From UBA11606 sp965243715 (GTDB lineage: Bacteria; Actinomycetota; Acidimicrobiia; Acidimicrobiales; Aldehydirespiratoraceae): 64,000 nucleotides of DNA. Where the stretch lies: contig CBDEVU010000017.1 in the NCBI GenBank assembly GCA_965243715.1, positions 620,001 through 684,000 on the forward strand. The letters are read 5' to 3'. Shown here piece after piece: positions 36,564-45,570 of the stretch; position 1 is the first letter of the stretch; every line of letters starts with the position of its first letter. The notes beneath the pieces are model-generated. The model worked only from the letters and a program-made list of their open reading frames with translations. It made no database searches and had not been told where the DNA came from. A program made the translations under genes and the position numbers.

Positions 36564-37232
36564 CTAGCGCCGCCCATTCCAAGGAAGCAGGGGTGTGCCA
36601 CCTCCCGCCAGATAGGCCCGCCGCTCCATAAGGAGTGTCCCTAACCAGTTATCGCCGGGCCGCATCGGATGCTCGAGATCGACACCCCAGATGGTGTCGC
36701 CCCAGAACGTTCCTTCGCAAAGATAGGCGCTGCCGGTAGCAAGGAGTTGTTTAGAAAGCGGCGCTTGGTCGTGGGGGAACTTCATCCGAAGACATTCTTG
36801 CATGACGTACAACTTGACTTCTTCCCAGTCGTGGCGAAGGGAACACATACGCCCTTGGCGCTTCGCGGCACCGGGTTCGTCGCAGTTCCAGATTCTCCAG
36901 AAATCCTCGATATTTTGGGCCTTCGCCGCCTGAAAAGGAGTTTCGACATTGCTGAACTGAAGCGGGCCGGAGGCTTCAACTTGGTTACCTACCGCCCGAC
37001 GCAGAATATCGATATAATCTGGCGTCGCGGCCCGCGGGCTATCGATGTAGTGGTTCGACAAAAACCCGTAGTTATTCTTATACCCACCTCCATCGTAGGA
37101 GTTCTCGAACCAATCAATGAGTTGAGTTGGGTCGGAGTTTAGTTTTCGACCGGATTTATCATGGGGGAACCGCATAAGAGAAACCGTAGCGACCGACTGT
37201 GACAGCCCACTAGAGGGATGCCTGAGGGTCAC
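36564..37232 (-). CDS. NADAR domain protein (YbiA-like N-glycosidase / ADP-ribosyl glycohydrolase fold)
   Basis: A 222-residue protein ending in a NADAR domain. Recognisable pieces are YGFLSNHYID, VETPFQAAKAQN, EECLRMKF-type VMQECLRMKFPHD, LLATGSAYLCEGTFWGDTIWGVD and GDNWLGTLLMERRAYL. Characterised relatives cleave N-glycosidic bonds in riboflavin pathway intermediates or remove ADP-ribose from guanine in DNA, and some occur in toxin-antitoxin or phage-defence settings. The frame opens with a GTG at 37232 that overlaps the M24 peptidase stop as GTGA; ATG 37175 is an alternative that still keeps the whole domain. It is convergent with the truncated TetR gene. Confidence 0.8.
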   Translation of the reverse strand: MTLRHPSSGLSQSVATVSLMRFPHDKSGRKLNSDPTQLIDWFENSYDGGGYKNNYGFLSNHYIDSPRAATPDYIDILRRAVGNQVEASGPLQFSNVETPFQAAKAQNIEDFWRIWNCDEPGAAKRQGRMCSLRHDWEEVKLYVMQECLRMKFPHDQAPLSKQLLATGSAYLCEGTFWGDTIWGVDLEHPMRPGDNWLGTLLMERRAYLAGGGTPLLPWNGRR

Positions 37233-38401
37233 GAAATGATCGGTAACTCCGGAGCGGCTCGGCGGCTAAGCAAGTGAGCACCGTCGGCTCGAATTACCAC
37301 GTTTTCTTCGTGTACCATCATCTTGCCAGGAGCCCACGTGAGCCCCGGCTCCAAGGTCAGCACCATGCCTTCTTGAATGACGGTGTGGTCGGTTGCGGTG
37401 TTCGACGGCCACTCGGTGACTTGCATCCCAAGCCCGTGCCCCATGCGACCCACACTGTTACCTAACGATCCCGCGGCATCGAGGACCGTAGCCATCGCCC
37501 TCCAGACGTCGGTCGTGGTCGCGCCGGGTACCGCGGCCGCCAAACCGGCCTCGGTTGAGGCCCACACCGTGGCGTAGGCACGTCTCGTAGCGTCATCGGC
37601 ATGGCCGAAGGCGAAGTTCCGATCGAAATCAGAAAAGTAGCCATCATAAACCGAGCCCGTGTCGAACAACAAGAGGTCACCAGCAGCTAGCCGACGATCG
37701 CTCGGGGTTTTGATGATGTTGTCGAAACCGCCGGGGCCGGTGCTTCCCACGAGGTACGGCACGTCATCGGCCCCGCGCTGAAGAATGTCGATGCGGAACT
37801 TGGCGAACGCTTCACGTTCAGAATCACCGACCGAGACGAGTTCGCCGAGGCCGTCGAAGGCGTCAGAAACAACCGAGCAGATGTAAGCCACCTTGGCGAT
37901 CTCGGCCGCTGACTTCACCATGCGCAACCTCGCCACGATGTTGGTCGCGTCCACGAACGGATACTGGGGCAGCGACTGCCGCAGTTGGTCGAAATCGGCC
38001 GCGGGCATACGCACGTGCGTTTCGGGACCCATCGGCACGCCCACCAAGCCGGCCCCGCCGACCAAGTCACGAATCGTGGCCGCGAGAAGGGTGACACCAT
38101 CGTCGGCCGGAGCAGGCGATGACCACGTTCTTATGTCCTCGATCCACGTTTCCGCCATTGACGCCGCGCCAATCTGGGGGATAACGGCCACGGGGGTTCC
38201 GTCACGCGGAATCACCACAAACCAGGGCCGGGTCGGGCTCAGCCAGAACAAGGTGTGAAACCCGGTGAAGTAACGAACCTCGGGTTCGGTGCAAACCAAC
38301 AGCGCCGAGAGACCCGATTCGGCCATATGGGCCTGCGCGGCTTCGGTACGGGCCACAAACTCTTCGCGAGTGAACCCGCGAGGGGGCGGCTGGCTCGACA
38401 T
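37229..38401 (-). CDS. M24-family metallopeptidase (Xaa-Pro aminopeptidase / creatinase-like)
   Basis: A 390-residue pita-bread-fold protein with a creatinase-type N-terminal domain. The five metal ligands are visible: Asp in LLLFDTGS and FSDFDRNFAFG, His in GRMGHGLGMQVTEWP, Glu in LTLEPGL and Glu in MVHEENVVI. Relatives include proline peptidases, creatinase, ectoine hydrolase and the DMSP lyase DddP, and I cannot separate them by eye. The ATG at 38401 was chosen over a TTG two codons upstream. The NADAR gene is coupled to its stop; a yaaA-like gene is divergent 35 bases away. Confidence 0.9.
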   Translation of the reverse strand: MSSQPPPRGFTREEFVARTEAAQAHMAESGLSALLVCTEPEVRYFTGFHTLFWLSPTRPWFVVIPRDGTPVAVIPQIGAASMAETWIEDIRTWSSPAPADDGVTLLAATIRDLVGGAGLVGVPMGPETHVRMPAADFDQLRQSLPQYPFVDATNIVARLRMVKSAAEIAKVAYICSVVSDAFDGLGELVSVGDSEREAFAKFRIDILQRGADDVPYLVGSTGPGGFDNIIKTPSDRRLAAGDLLLFDTGSVYDGYFSDFDRNFAFGHADDATRRAYATVWASTEAGLAAAVPGATTTDVWRAMATVLDAAGSLGNSVGRMGHGLGMQVTEWPSNTATDHTVIQEGMVLTLEPGLTWAPGKMMVHEENVVIRADGAHLLSRRAAPELPIIS

Positions 38402-38436
38402 CAGCAAAAGCTAGCCTGAAGCGGTAGACCAGTGGG

Positions 38437-39228
38437 GTGCTGATCGTCATTTCGCCCGCCAAATCGCTCGATTTCGAGTCGCCGCTTCCAACCAAGAAAT
38501 ATTCCGACCCCCGCCTGCTCGACCGCTCCGCCGAACTCGTTTCGGTGATGGCCGAGAAGTCACCGAGCGACATTTCTAAGCTCATGCACGTATCGGAATC
38601 CCTCGGCGAACTCAACCATGACCGGTTCCAAGATTGGGAGCGCCCGTTCACTCTCCATAACGCCCGCCCGGCTCTCCTAGCGTTCACCGGCGACGTCTAT
38701 GTCGGCATGGACGCACGGGATACGTTCACCGAACGCGACTATACCCACGCCCAAAAAACCCTCCGGATCCTCAGCGGACTGTACGGGGTGCTCCGCCCGC
38801 TCGACCTCATGCAGGCCTATCGCCTCGAGATGGGCACCTCGCTCGCCACCGATCGAGGCTCGAACCTCTATTCCTTTTGGGGGGATGAGATTACCAGTTC
38901 ACTCAACGTCGACCTAGCCAAAAGTCCGGGGGCCAAGGCGCTCATCAACCTCGCCTCTAACGAATACTTCGGATCGGTGAACGTTAAGCAACTCAACGGT
39001 CGGCTCGTAAGCCCCTCTTTCCTCGACTCCAAGAACGGGGGGCCGTACCGGGTCGTGAGCTTCTTCGCCAAACGAGCCCGCGGCGCGATGGCCGGTTGGA
39101 TCATCCGCCATCGGATCAAGTCCGTGGCCGCACTCAAGGATTTCGAAGGCTTGGGCTATCGCTACGACGCCATCCGTTCAGCGGCCAACCAACCCGTATT
39201 CGTGCGCGAGAACGGCGCCATAACCTAG
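38437..39228 (+). CDS. yaaA: YaaA family (UPF0246/DUF328) peroxide stress protein
   Basis: A 263-residue YaaA homologue. Hallmarks are the N-terminal LIVISPAKSLDFESP, the FTGDVYVGMDA motif, LRILSGLYGVLRPLDLMQAYRLEMGT, and NLASNEYFGSV. In Escherichia coli the protein lowers intracellular free iron during peroxide stress and binds DNA. The start is a GTG at 38437, which gives the standard N-terminus. A superoxide dismutase gene lies 2 kb downstream, though a shared regulation is only a guess. It is convergent with the acyltransferase gene, six bases apart. Confidence 0.93.
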   Translation: MLIVISPAKSLDFESPLPTKKYSDPRLLDRSAELVSVMAEKSPSDISKLMHVSESLGELNHDRFQDWERPFTLHNARPALLAFTGDVYVGMDARDTFTERDYTHAQKTLRILSGLYGVLRPLDLMQAYRLEMGTSLATDRGSNLYSFWGDEITSSLNVDLAKSPGAKALINLASNEYFGSVNVKQLNGRLVSPSFLDSKNGGPYRVVSFFAKRARGAMAGWIIRHRIKSVAALKDFEGLGYRYDAIRSAANQPVFVRENGAIT

Positions 39229-39234
39229 CCGTCG

Positions 39235-41106
39235 TCAACCATCAATGGGTCGGGGGGCGAAGCGAACCACTGGGGCGACAAGATCAGTGAAGAGGTTGAC
39301 CGCTCCCGTGTCCGGATCGAGATGAAGGCCGTCCATGCGGGAGTAGCGCACCCCATCAGCATCAATAATCGGGCCAACATCGAGCAGGTGTACGTGGGGG
39401 AATTGGCTAACCTCTGCGAGGATTTCGTCGTAAGCCGCCATTCGCTTCTCCAACTCTCCGACTATTTCCAACTCGGGTAGTAAGGGCACTGGGGCGGTGA
39501 GAATCAGCACCTGGGCATCAGCCTCGGCAGTTTGTTCGATAAGTTGAGCGTAGCTACGGCGCACCACCGCGGCGAGGATGGCATCGCTCACGTCGTACCA
39601 CTCGTCGTCTAGGACGGAGATGTGATCAATAAAGACCGCGCCGTGGTCCATCACCACGACAAGATCAGTCGATAGTGAAACTTCGGGGCGACACGGTCCG
39701 CTTAGCCCACCAAACGCAGTCTCCCAGTTGGCGTACTCCTCGGCAAAGAACACGGGCGAACAAACCGCCCAGGCGCGCGGAATGGCCGTCCCGCCGTTGG
39801 CTCTAACCCACCCCTCGAACGCGCCGATCGCGGCGAAGGCAGTCGAGTCGCCTATCAGAACGATTTCGGCGTTGGCTGGCAGGTCGATCATCAGGGCGGG
39901 CGCGGTGGTTGTAGTTGTAGACGGGTCTGGGCGTGACTCGGAGGCCACCGTGGTTGGGGCCACCGTGGTCGTGGTCGTAGTCGTCGTGGTCGCAAGAGCC
40001 GCTTCAGTTATGGCCGCTACTTCCGCTACGCTTGGCGCTTTCGGCGCCACCGCTTCTACCACGACAAGCGAGGTGGCCAGTACCGCCGTCGTACCTAAGA
40101 GAACGGCTAGGGGACGGGCCAAGCGGGCACCGGATCGGATCGGCCACTCAATAACCCGGTGTGAAACTTCGGCGAGCAAGAACGTTGCCCCGGCGGCCGT
40201 CCCTTTTAGCCAGAGGGGACCGTCAAACCAGACCAGCAAGGGCCAGTGGAACAGGTAAATCGCATAGCTCCGACGGCCGAGCCAGACCAGCGGTGCGCGG
40301 CCTAGGACCATTGCCATCTCAGGTCCGCTGAGCGCCCGCGCGGTTATAACGGCGCCGAGCCCGGCGACGAGAAGTAGCGCTCCGGTAGCTACCGCGGGAT
40401 CGGACTCTTCGAGCGTGACCGTCAGCGCCAGCAGAACCACCCCGGCGCTCCCAGCCAGCCACCCGGGAATCCGTACCGGTCCGCGGCGAGCAACGACCAC
40501 TGCCAGAACAGCTCCCGTTAGCACTTCGGCAAATCGGAACGGGGTGGCATAGTACGCATCACTTGAACCCCACCAGATGACGTACCCGCCGGCCACAACT
40601 ACCGCCCCAAAGACGATGGCCCGTCGAGGGCCAAGGAGGAGTAAAGCAAGGGGCCATACAAGGTACACCTGCTCCTCGATCGCCAAACTCCACATATGGG
40701 CAAGAGGCGACGGGTTCTGCTCGAATATTTCCCAGTACCCACCGATCGCCGCCGCCGACCACCAGTTGTGAACATAGAGAGCGGACGCCAGCCCTGCGGT
40801 AGCGGTCTCGCCCAGGGCCGCTGAATCAATACTCGCGACCACCCCCACTGTCGCCGCGATCGTGACCAGCGACGCGGGCAGCAGGCGACGGGCGCGTCGA
40901 CGCCAAAACTCGCCGAGCGAATTCACGCTCAACTCGTGATCGCGCAACACGATGCCGGTGATGAGGTAGCCGGACAGCGTAAAAAACACTGATACTCCGA
41001 TCCAACCGCCGGGTAGGACCGACGGCCACGCGTGATACACGACAACAGCGACGACAGCGAGCCCTCGAAGGCCGTCGAGAGCGGGGATCCGCGTGGTCGA
41101 CGGCAC
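39235..41106 (-). CDS. Membrane acyltransferase (OafA type) with C-terminal SGNH domain
   Basis: A 623-residue protein. Residues 1 to about 370 form an acyltransferase 3 domain with about ten membrane helices and the markers IPALDGLRGLAVVAVVVYHAW and GVSVFFTLSGYLITG. A Thr-rich linker (runs of TTTTTT near residue 380) leads to an SGNH hydrolase-like domain with IVLIGDSTAF and a DGLHLDPD end supplying the Asp-His pair. Such fusions O-acetylate cell-surface polysaccharides, the SGNH domain acting outside the membrane. The start is a GTG at 41106. The nearest neighbours are yaaA and sod, neither obviously related. Confidence 0.9.
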   Translation of the reverse strand: MPSTTRIPALDGLRGLAVVAVVVYHAWPSVLPGGWIGVSVFFTLSGYLITGIVLRDHELSVNSLGEFWRRRARRLLPASLVTIAATVGVVASIDSAALGETATAGLASALYVHNWWSAAAIGGYWEIFEQNPSPLAHMWSLAIEEQVYLVWPLALLLLGPRRAIVFGAVVVAGGYVIWWGSSDAYYATPFRFAEVLTGAVLAVVVARRGPVRIPGWLAGSAGVVLLALTVTLEESDPAVATGALLLVAGLGAVITARALSGPEMAMVLGRAPLVWLGRRSYAIYLFHWPLLVWFDGPLWLKGTAAGATFLLAEVSHRVIEWPIRSGARLARPLAVLLGTTAVLATSLVVVEAVAPKAPSVAEVAAITEAALATTTTTTTTTVAPTTVASESRPDPSTTTTTAPALMIDLPANAEIVLIGDSTAFAAIGAFEGWVRANGGTAIPRAWAVCSPVFFAEEYANWETAFGGLSGPCRPEVSLSTDLVVVMDHGAVFIDHISVLDDEWYDVSDAILAAVVRRSYAQLIEQTAEADAQVLILTAPVPLLPELEIVGELEKRMAAYDEILAEVSQFPHVHLLDVGPIIDADGVRYSRMDGLHLDPDTGAVNLFTDLVAPVVRFAPRPIDG

Positions 41107-41126
41107 GGCGACAACCTAGCACCGGG

Positions 41127-41156
41127 TTGGGTTCAGCCAATTCTTCTAGGTAATCT
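41127..41156 (+). promoter_or_regulatory. Promoter TTGGGT-18-TAATCT, leaderless, for superoxide dismutase
   Basis: TTGGGT at 41127-41132 and TAATCT at 41151-41156 are 18 bases apart; the sod ATG at 41164 follows the -10 box after seven bases and no ribosome binding site is visible, so the message is probably leaderless. Confidence 0.55.
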
Positions 41157-41163
41157 TTGCTTT

Positions 41164-41748
41164 ATGGCTCTCACCTTGCCGCCCCTCCCTTACTCTGCCG
41201 ACGCGCTGGCTCCTCACATCACGTCTCGCACGCTCAGCTTTCACTACGGCAAGCATCACGCTTCCTATGTGAACAATCTGAACCGAATGATCGACGGAAC
41301 CGACCTCGCCGAGGCATCCGTTGAGGAGATCATTTTGGCAGCGGAACCAGGCGGACTTTTCAACAACGCCGCCCAAGCATGGAACCACACCTTCTACTGG
41401 AACTCCATGCGTCCGAACGGTGGCGGTACACCAACTGGGTCCTTGGGCGCCACGATCGACGCCAAGTTTGGCAGCTACCAGGCATTTCGCGAGCAATTCA
41501 CCGCGGCCGCAGTCGGCAACTTCGGATCAGGGTGGACTTGGCTGGTGCAAGACAGTGACGAGATCGCCATCGTCAGCACCGACGACGCCGATACCCCCCT
41601 CAAGCACGGTCAGCGAGCGCTCTTCACCATCGATGTGTGGGAACACGCTTACTATCTCGACTATCAGAACGCTCGCCCCACCTACGTGGCGGCCTTCCTT
41701 GACCATCTCGTGAACTGGGACTTCGCGGCGGCCAACTTCGCACGCTAG
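41164..41748 (+). CDS. sodB: Iron-type superoxide dismutase
   Basis: A 194-residue Fe/Mn superoxide dismutase that converts superoxide to peroxide and oxygen. Metal ligands are H27, H75, D157 and H161 (DVWEHAYYLDYQN). The sequence NNAAQAWNHTFYW, with Gln at residue 71, is the pattern of iron enzymes; manganese enzymes usually place the active-site Gln later. The start at 41164 is the first codon that fits the family and lies at the right distance from the promoter. No signal peptide, so the enzyme is cytoplasmic. The accessory islet begins directly after it. Confidence 0.94.
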   Translation: MALTLPPLPYSADALAPHITSRTLSFHYGKHHASYVNNLNRMIDGTDLAEASVEEIILAAEPGGLFNNAAQAWNHTFYWNSMRPNGGGTPTGSLGATIDAKFGSYQAFREQFTAAAVGNFGSGWTWLVQDSDEIAIVSTDDADTPLKHGQRALFTIDVWEHAYYLDYQNARPTYVAAFLDHLVNWDFAAANFAR

Positions 41749-41819
41749 CCCACGACCGAGTGGCCGGCCTGAGATTCGCAAAATGCGGCGAGCGTTGAAG
41801 CGAGGAGTACTTCGCCTAC

Positions 41820-42350
41820 CTATAGCGAGCCTAAGCCTTCGACTATCGCGGCGAACTCACCAAGGGCGGCTTCGAGTTCTTCCATAATCTCGGTGGCAAG
41901 CACGTCTGGTGCGGGTAGATCGGCGGCGGGGGCGTCCCGGTTTGTAGCAGTCAACGAAGTCCTCTAGATGAGAGCGGCGCAGCGGGTTCTGTTTCTGAGT
42001 GAAGTGCTGATTGGTACGGTAGTCGTAGACCCAGAGTTCCTCAGTCCAAGGGTCCGACCCTGCTGGACGTTTGTCGAAGAACAACACGTTGGCTTTGACG
42101 CCACCAGCGTAAAAGATACCGGTAGGGAGGCGGACCAACGTGTGAACGTCGAACTCTTTCAGCAAGCGTCTCCGGAGTTTTTCTCCCACCCCGCCTTCAA
42201 AGAGGACGTTGTCGGGGAGCACGACTGAGCAGCGTTTGCCAGGATCAGCGGTCAGAGCGTCTTTGACTTCGATGGGGCTAGGGCCGCCAGCTCGTCCCAT
42301 GCCGTGTAGCAGCATATTCATGGCGGCAAGTCGGGCGGCATCGCCGCCGC
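41820..42350 (-). pseudogene. HsdM (type I DNA adenine methylase) remnant
   Basis: Pieces of a type I methylase. It opens with GGDAARLAAMNMLLHG, normally in mid-domain, then SPIEVKDALTADPGKR is joined directly to CSVVLPDNVLFEGG. The joint removes the catalytic NPPF region, so no activity is possible. The target-proximal part LRRRLLKEFDVHTLVRLPTGIFYAGGVKANVLFFDKRPAG follows. Near 41940 a frameshift moves the C-terminal tail (LPAPDVLATEIMEELEAALGEFAAIVEGL, stop at 41820-41822) into another frame. The N-terminus is lost at the junction with the HsdR remnant around 42350. No specificity subunit remains. Confidence 0.85.
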
Positions 42351-43060
42351 ATACTCGACCTCTACGGGTTGGACGGGCATGTAATCGTCGATACCTGGGT
42401 CATCTTCTTCGCTTACCACCTTGCCTCGCAACACCGAGAACGCCCGTTGGATGGTCGAAATAACTACTTTGCTGGACCCAATCATTCCCGCCGAAGTGAG
42501 CTTATTTACGTTGTAAAGATCAGTGAACTTCCGGCCATCGTCAGGAGTATTGTAGTCCCGAAACTCACGAAGAGTTTGATCGCCAAAATTGTTGCGATCA
42601 ACGAGGAACAAAACCCGATCGAAGCCGCCGTACTTGATCAACCGATAGCACTCGGTGACCGCCATCCGAGTCTTGCCCGCCCCCGTTGCCATCTGCACCA
42701 ACGACCTTGAATGCGTCTGACCGGCGAGAGATTTCTCAAAGTTGGCAACCGCGGCGAACTGGGCCGGTCGCAGGTCGTAATGATCGAACGGCGGCATCTG
42801 CTGAGGTCCACGGGGAGACCAGCCGCGTACATGGCGGACTGCCATTGCACGCCGATAAGCGCGGTCCCGACCGGCTTCGCTTCGATAACCCCGCCGATCT
42901 TGCTATCTACGTACAGCAGATAATCCGCTCGGCCGTGACCGGCATCCATAATTACTTCCCGAACTGCGTTACCCCGATGGTTAACCAAATCTCGGTCGTC
43001 GCGGTCGCAGCAATCTAGCTGACCGTAGATTTCGGCAGCGTTAGTCTGGCCCGAAGTTGA
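42350..43060 (-). pseudogene. HsdR (type I restriction subunit) remnant
   Basis: Two pieces of a type I restriction endonuclease. The first (about 43060-42800) carries the nuclease part: AVREVIMDAGHGRADYLLYVD and GVIEAKPVGT with the ExK residues. A deletion and frameshift near 42800-42790 join it to LRPAQFAAVANFEKSLAG and the helicase P-loop QMATGAGKTRMAVTECYRLI, with FLVDRNNFGDQTL and VVISTIQRAFS. It ends at PVEVEY near 42355, before the DEAH box, where the HsdM remnant begins. The sequence upstream of about 43065 belongs to the DUF222 array unit, which appears to have displaced the 5' end. Motor function cannot survive. Confidence 0.85.
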
Positions 43061-43150
43061 GGCAGAGGTCGGGCGGCTCGGCGGCTCAGCGCGGATGATT
43101 GGTACGAACGCTTCTACGTCACTGATAATGATACTGTCATACCATCTGAT

Positions 43151-43156
43151 TATATT
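43151..43156 (+). promoter_or_regulatory. Repeated -10 box TATATT ahead of array units
   Basis: TATATT at 43151-43156, 43311-43316 and 44450-44455 sits seven to eight bases before the ATG (43163, 43323, 44462) inside a conserved segment that runs from TGATAATG/TAATGATAATG to the start codon. A TGA triplet just upstream could make it an extended -10. No good -35 is visible. Transcripts would be leaderless or nearly so. The last unit has a different box, TATAGT at 45666-45671, again six bases before its ATG. Confidence 0.6.
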
Positions 43157-43162
43157 CTAACT

Positions 43163-43288
43163 ATGTTTATCACAGCTCATCGGGAGTTGCACGACCTGAC
43201 GCCGCTCGACACGCCAAGCCAAGCAAGTCGCCGATGGCGGCCGCGACGGAACTCCCGACGACAGCATGCTGATCCGAGGGCGGGCTAA
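43163..43288 (+). pseudogene. Collapsed DUF222-HNH unit (42-codon open frame)
   Basis: The unit keeps the promoter, the first eight codons (MFITAHREL) and the last codons (RAG-stop) of the full-length genes. In between are two short out-of-frame pieces matching the middle of the gene: CGCCAAGCCAAGCAAGTCGCC and GATGGCGGCCGCGA. By chance or selection the whole remains one open frame from ATG 43163 to TAA 43286-43288. The product would be a basic 41-residue peptide (SRRWRPRRNSRRQ) without any known domain. It is best read as an internal deletion product of a complete copy. Confidence 0.75.
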
Positions 43289-43322
43289 TGATAATGTCAT
43301 ACCCTCTGATTATATTCTACCT

Positions 43323-44427
43323 ATGTTTATCACAGCGCATCGGAAGTTGAGCAACCTGTTGCCGGTCGGGCTTTCACGGCCGGAGTTGATTGCCACCCTC
43401 GCCGAGTGTCACCGGCTCGCAAAGCACTCCGAGGAGCGCTGCCTTGCCTACACCGCAGCCATCGACGCCCTCGACGACCACGGAACCGACGCAGCCACCG
43501 TCACCCGTGATCTGACCCACCGCTCGGCTCGCCAAGCCAAACAAGTCGCCGACACCGCAACGCAGTTGGCGTCTATGCCACTCATGGCCGCCGCTTTAGC
43601 TAGGGGCGAGATCGGCACCGAACATGTCGTAGCCGCGGCCAATGCCGCTAAGCAGGTGTCGCCGGAGGAGGCTGACCAACTCGTTGATGATGCCGTTGCG
43701 GTGCCAGCGGATCTTTTCTTGAAACGAACCCGGCAATGGATCGGCCAACACGAAACAGGCGACGAAATCGAAGATCGCTACCAACGGCAACCCTCACAAC
43801 GTGAAGCGCGGTGGGGCGTGGGCAACGATCGCATGCTGCACCTTCATGCCGTGCTTGATCCGGTTAGCGGCCGTGAGTTGGTAGCGGCGCTTGATCGCCG
43901 AGTTGATTTTCTATGGCGCTCCGATGGTGGCCGCGAGGGAACCCCCGACGACGTTCGCTCACCCCGCCAACGTCGAGCCGATGCACTCGTCGAGTTGGTG
44001 ACCACCGAATCGGCTGGGAATGGCCGGGTGCATCCCAAACACATGGTGATCATGCACCTCGACCTAGCCAGCGGCACCGCCGAATTCACCGACCACGAAC
44101 CAGTACCCGCCTCGGTACTTGCTGACTTGGGGCCCAAAGCCGAAGTCGTTGGCATGGTCTACGACGGTGACGGCCAACCGCTGCACCTCGGCCGAACCGT
44201 TCGCCTGGCCAGCCGAGCGCAATGGATCGCACTTATCGACCGCGACCGAGGATGCCTACGGTGCGGTGCCGCCGTCACGCTGTGATGCCCACCACATCCA
44301 CGAATACTCCGCTGGTGGGGCTACCGACATCGACAACCTCGAACTCAACTGCCACGGCGACCACGCACTGATCCACCAACACGGCTTCGACCCCCGACGA
44401 CAGCCCACAAACCGGGGGGCGGGCTAA
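43323..44427 (+). pseudogene. DUF222-HNH endonuclease, tandem copy A (frameshift before HNH)
   Basis: The DUF222 part (KLSNLLPVGLSRPELIATLAE, DLTHRSARQAKQVAD) and the middle domain (HPKHMVIMHLDLASG) read without interruption to CLRCGAAVTL and a stop at 44285. Compared with copies B and C, two bases are missing after 44270 (GCCG-CCGTCACG instead of GCCGACCCGTCACG). The HNH core with its HH, N and H residues (CDAHHIHEYSAGG...DIDNLELN) continues in another frame to TAA 44425-44427. The unbroken part is 320 residues and lacks the nuclease site. Confidence 0.88.
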
Positions 44428-44461
44428 TGATAATGTCATACCCTTTGATTATATTCTAACC

Positions 44462-45570
44462 ATGTTTGAACCATCGCATCGGAAGTTGAACAACCTGTTG
44501 CCGGTCGGGCTTTCACGGCCGGAGTTGATTGCCACCCTCGCCGAGTGTCACCGCCTCGCAAAGCACTCCGAGGAGCGCTGCTTGGCCTACACCGCAGCCA
44601 TCGACGCCCTCGACGACCACGGAGCCGACGCAGCCACCGTCACCCGTGATCTGACCCACCGCTCGGCACGCCAAGCCAAACAAATCGCCGACACCGCAAC
44701 TCAGTTGGCGTCTATGCCACTCATGGCCGCCGCGCTGGCCCGAGGCGAGATCGGCACTGAACATGTTGTGGCCGCGGCCGATGCCGCTAAGCGGGTCTCG
44801 CCGGAAGAAGCTGACCAACTCGTTGATGATGCGGTTGCGGTGCCGGCGGATCTTTTCTTGAAACGAACCCGGCAATGGATCGGCCAACACGAAACCGCCG
44901 ACGAAATCGAGGATCGTTACCAGCGTCAACGCTCACAACGTGAAGCTACGGTGGGTCGTGGGCTAACGATCGCATGCTGCACCTACATGCCGTACTTGAT
45001 CCGGTTAGCGGCCGCGAGTTAGTAGCGGCGCTTGATCGCCGAGTTGATTTTCTATGGCGCTCCGATGGTGGCCGCGAGGGAACTCCCGACGATGTTCGCT
45101 CACCTCGCCAACGCCGAGCCGATGCACTTGTCGAGTTGGTGACCACCGAATCGTCTGGGAATGGCCGGGTGCATCCCAAACACATGGTGATCATGCACCT
45201 CGACATAGCCACCGGCACCGCCGAATTCACCGACCACGAACCAGTACCCGCCTCGGTACTCGCTGACTTGGGGCCCAAAGCCGAAGTCGTTGGCATGGTC
45301 TACAACGGTAAAGGCCAACCGCTGCACCTCGGCCGAACCGTTCGCTTGGCCAGCCGAGCGCAATGGATTGCACTCATCGACCGCGACCGAGGATGCCAAC
45401 GCTGCGGTGCCGACCCGTCACGCTGCGACGCCCACCATGTCCACGAATACTCCGCCGGTGGGGCGACCGACATCGACAACCTCGAACTCGACTGCCACGG
45501 CGACCACGCCCTGATCCACCAACACGGCTTCGATCCCCGACGAACGCCTGCTAACCGGGGGGCGGGCTAA
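44462..45570 (+). pseudogene. DUF222-HNH endonuclease, tandem copy B (frameshift in mid-gene)
   Basis: Nearly identical to copy A up to QRSQREA, then net two extra bases between 44945 and 44970 (GAAGCTACGGTGGGTCGTGGGCTAACG region) throw the frame, which stops at 45022 after 186 codons. The second half, from MLHLHAVLDPVSG to the complete HNH motif CQRCGADPSRCDAHHVHEY, is open to 45570 in the new frame. The second half has an internal ATG at 44974, so separate expression of the HNH half is conceivable, but no ribosome binding site is evident. Confidence 0.88.
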
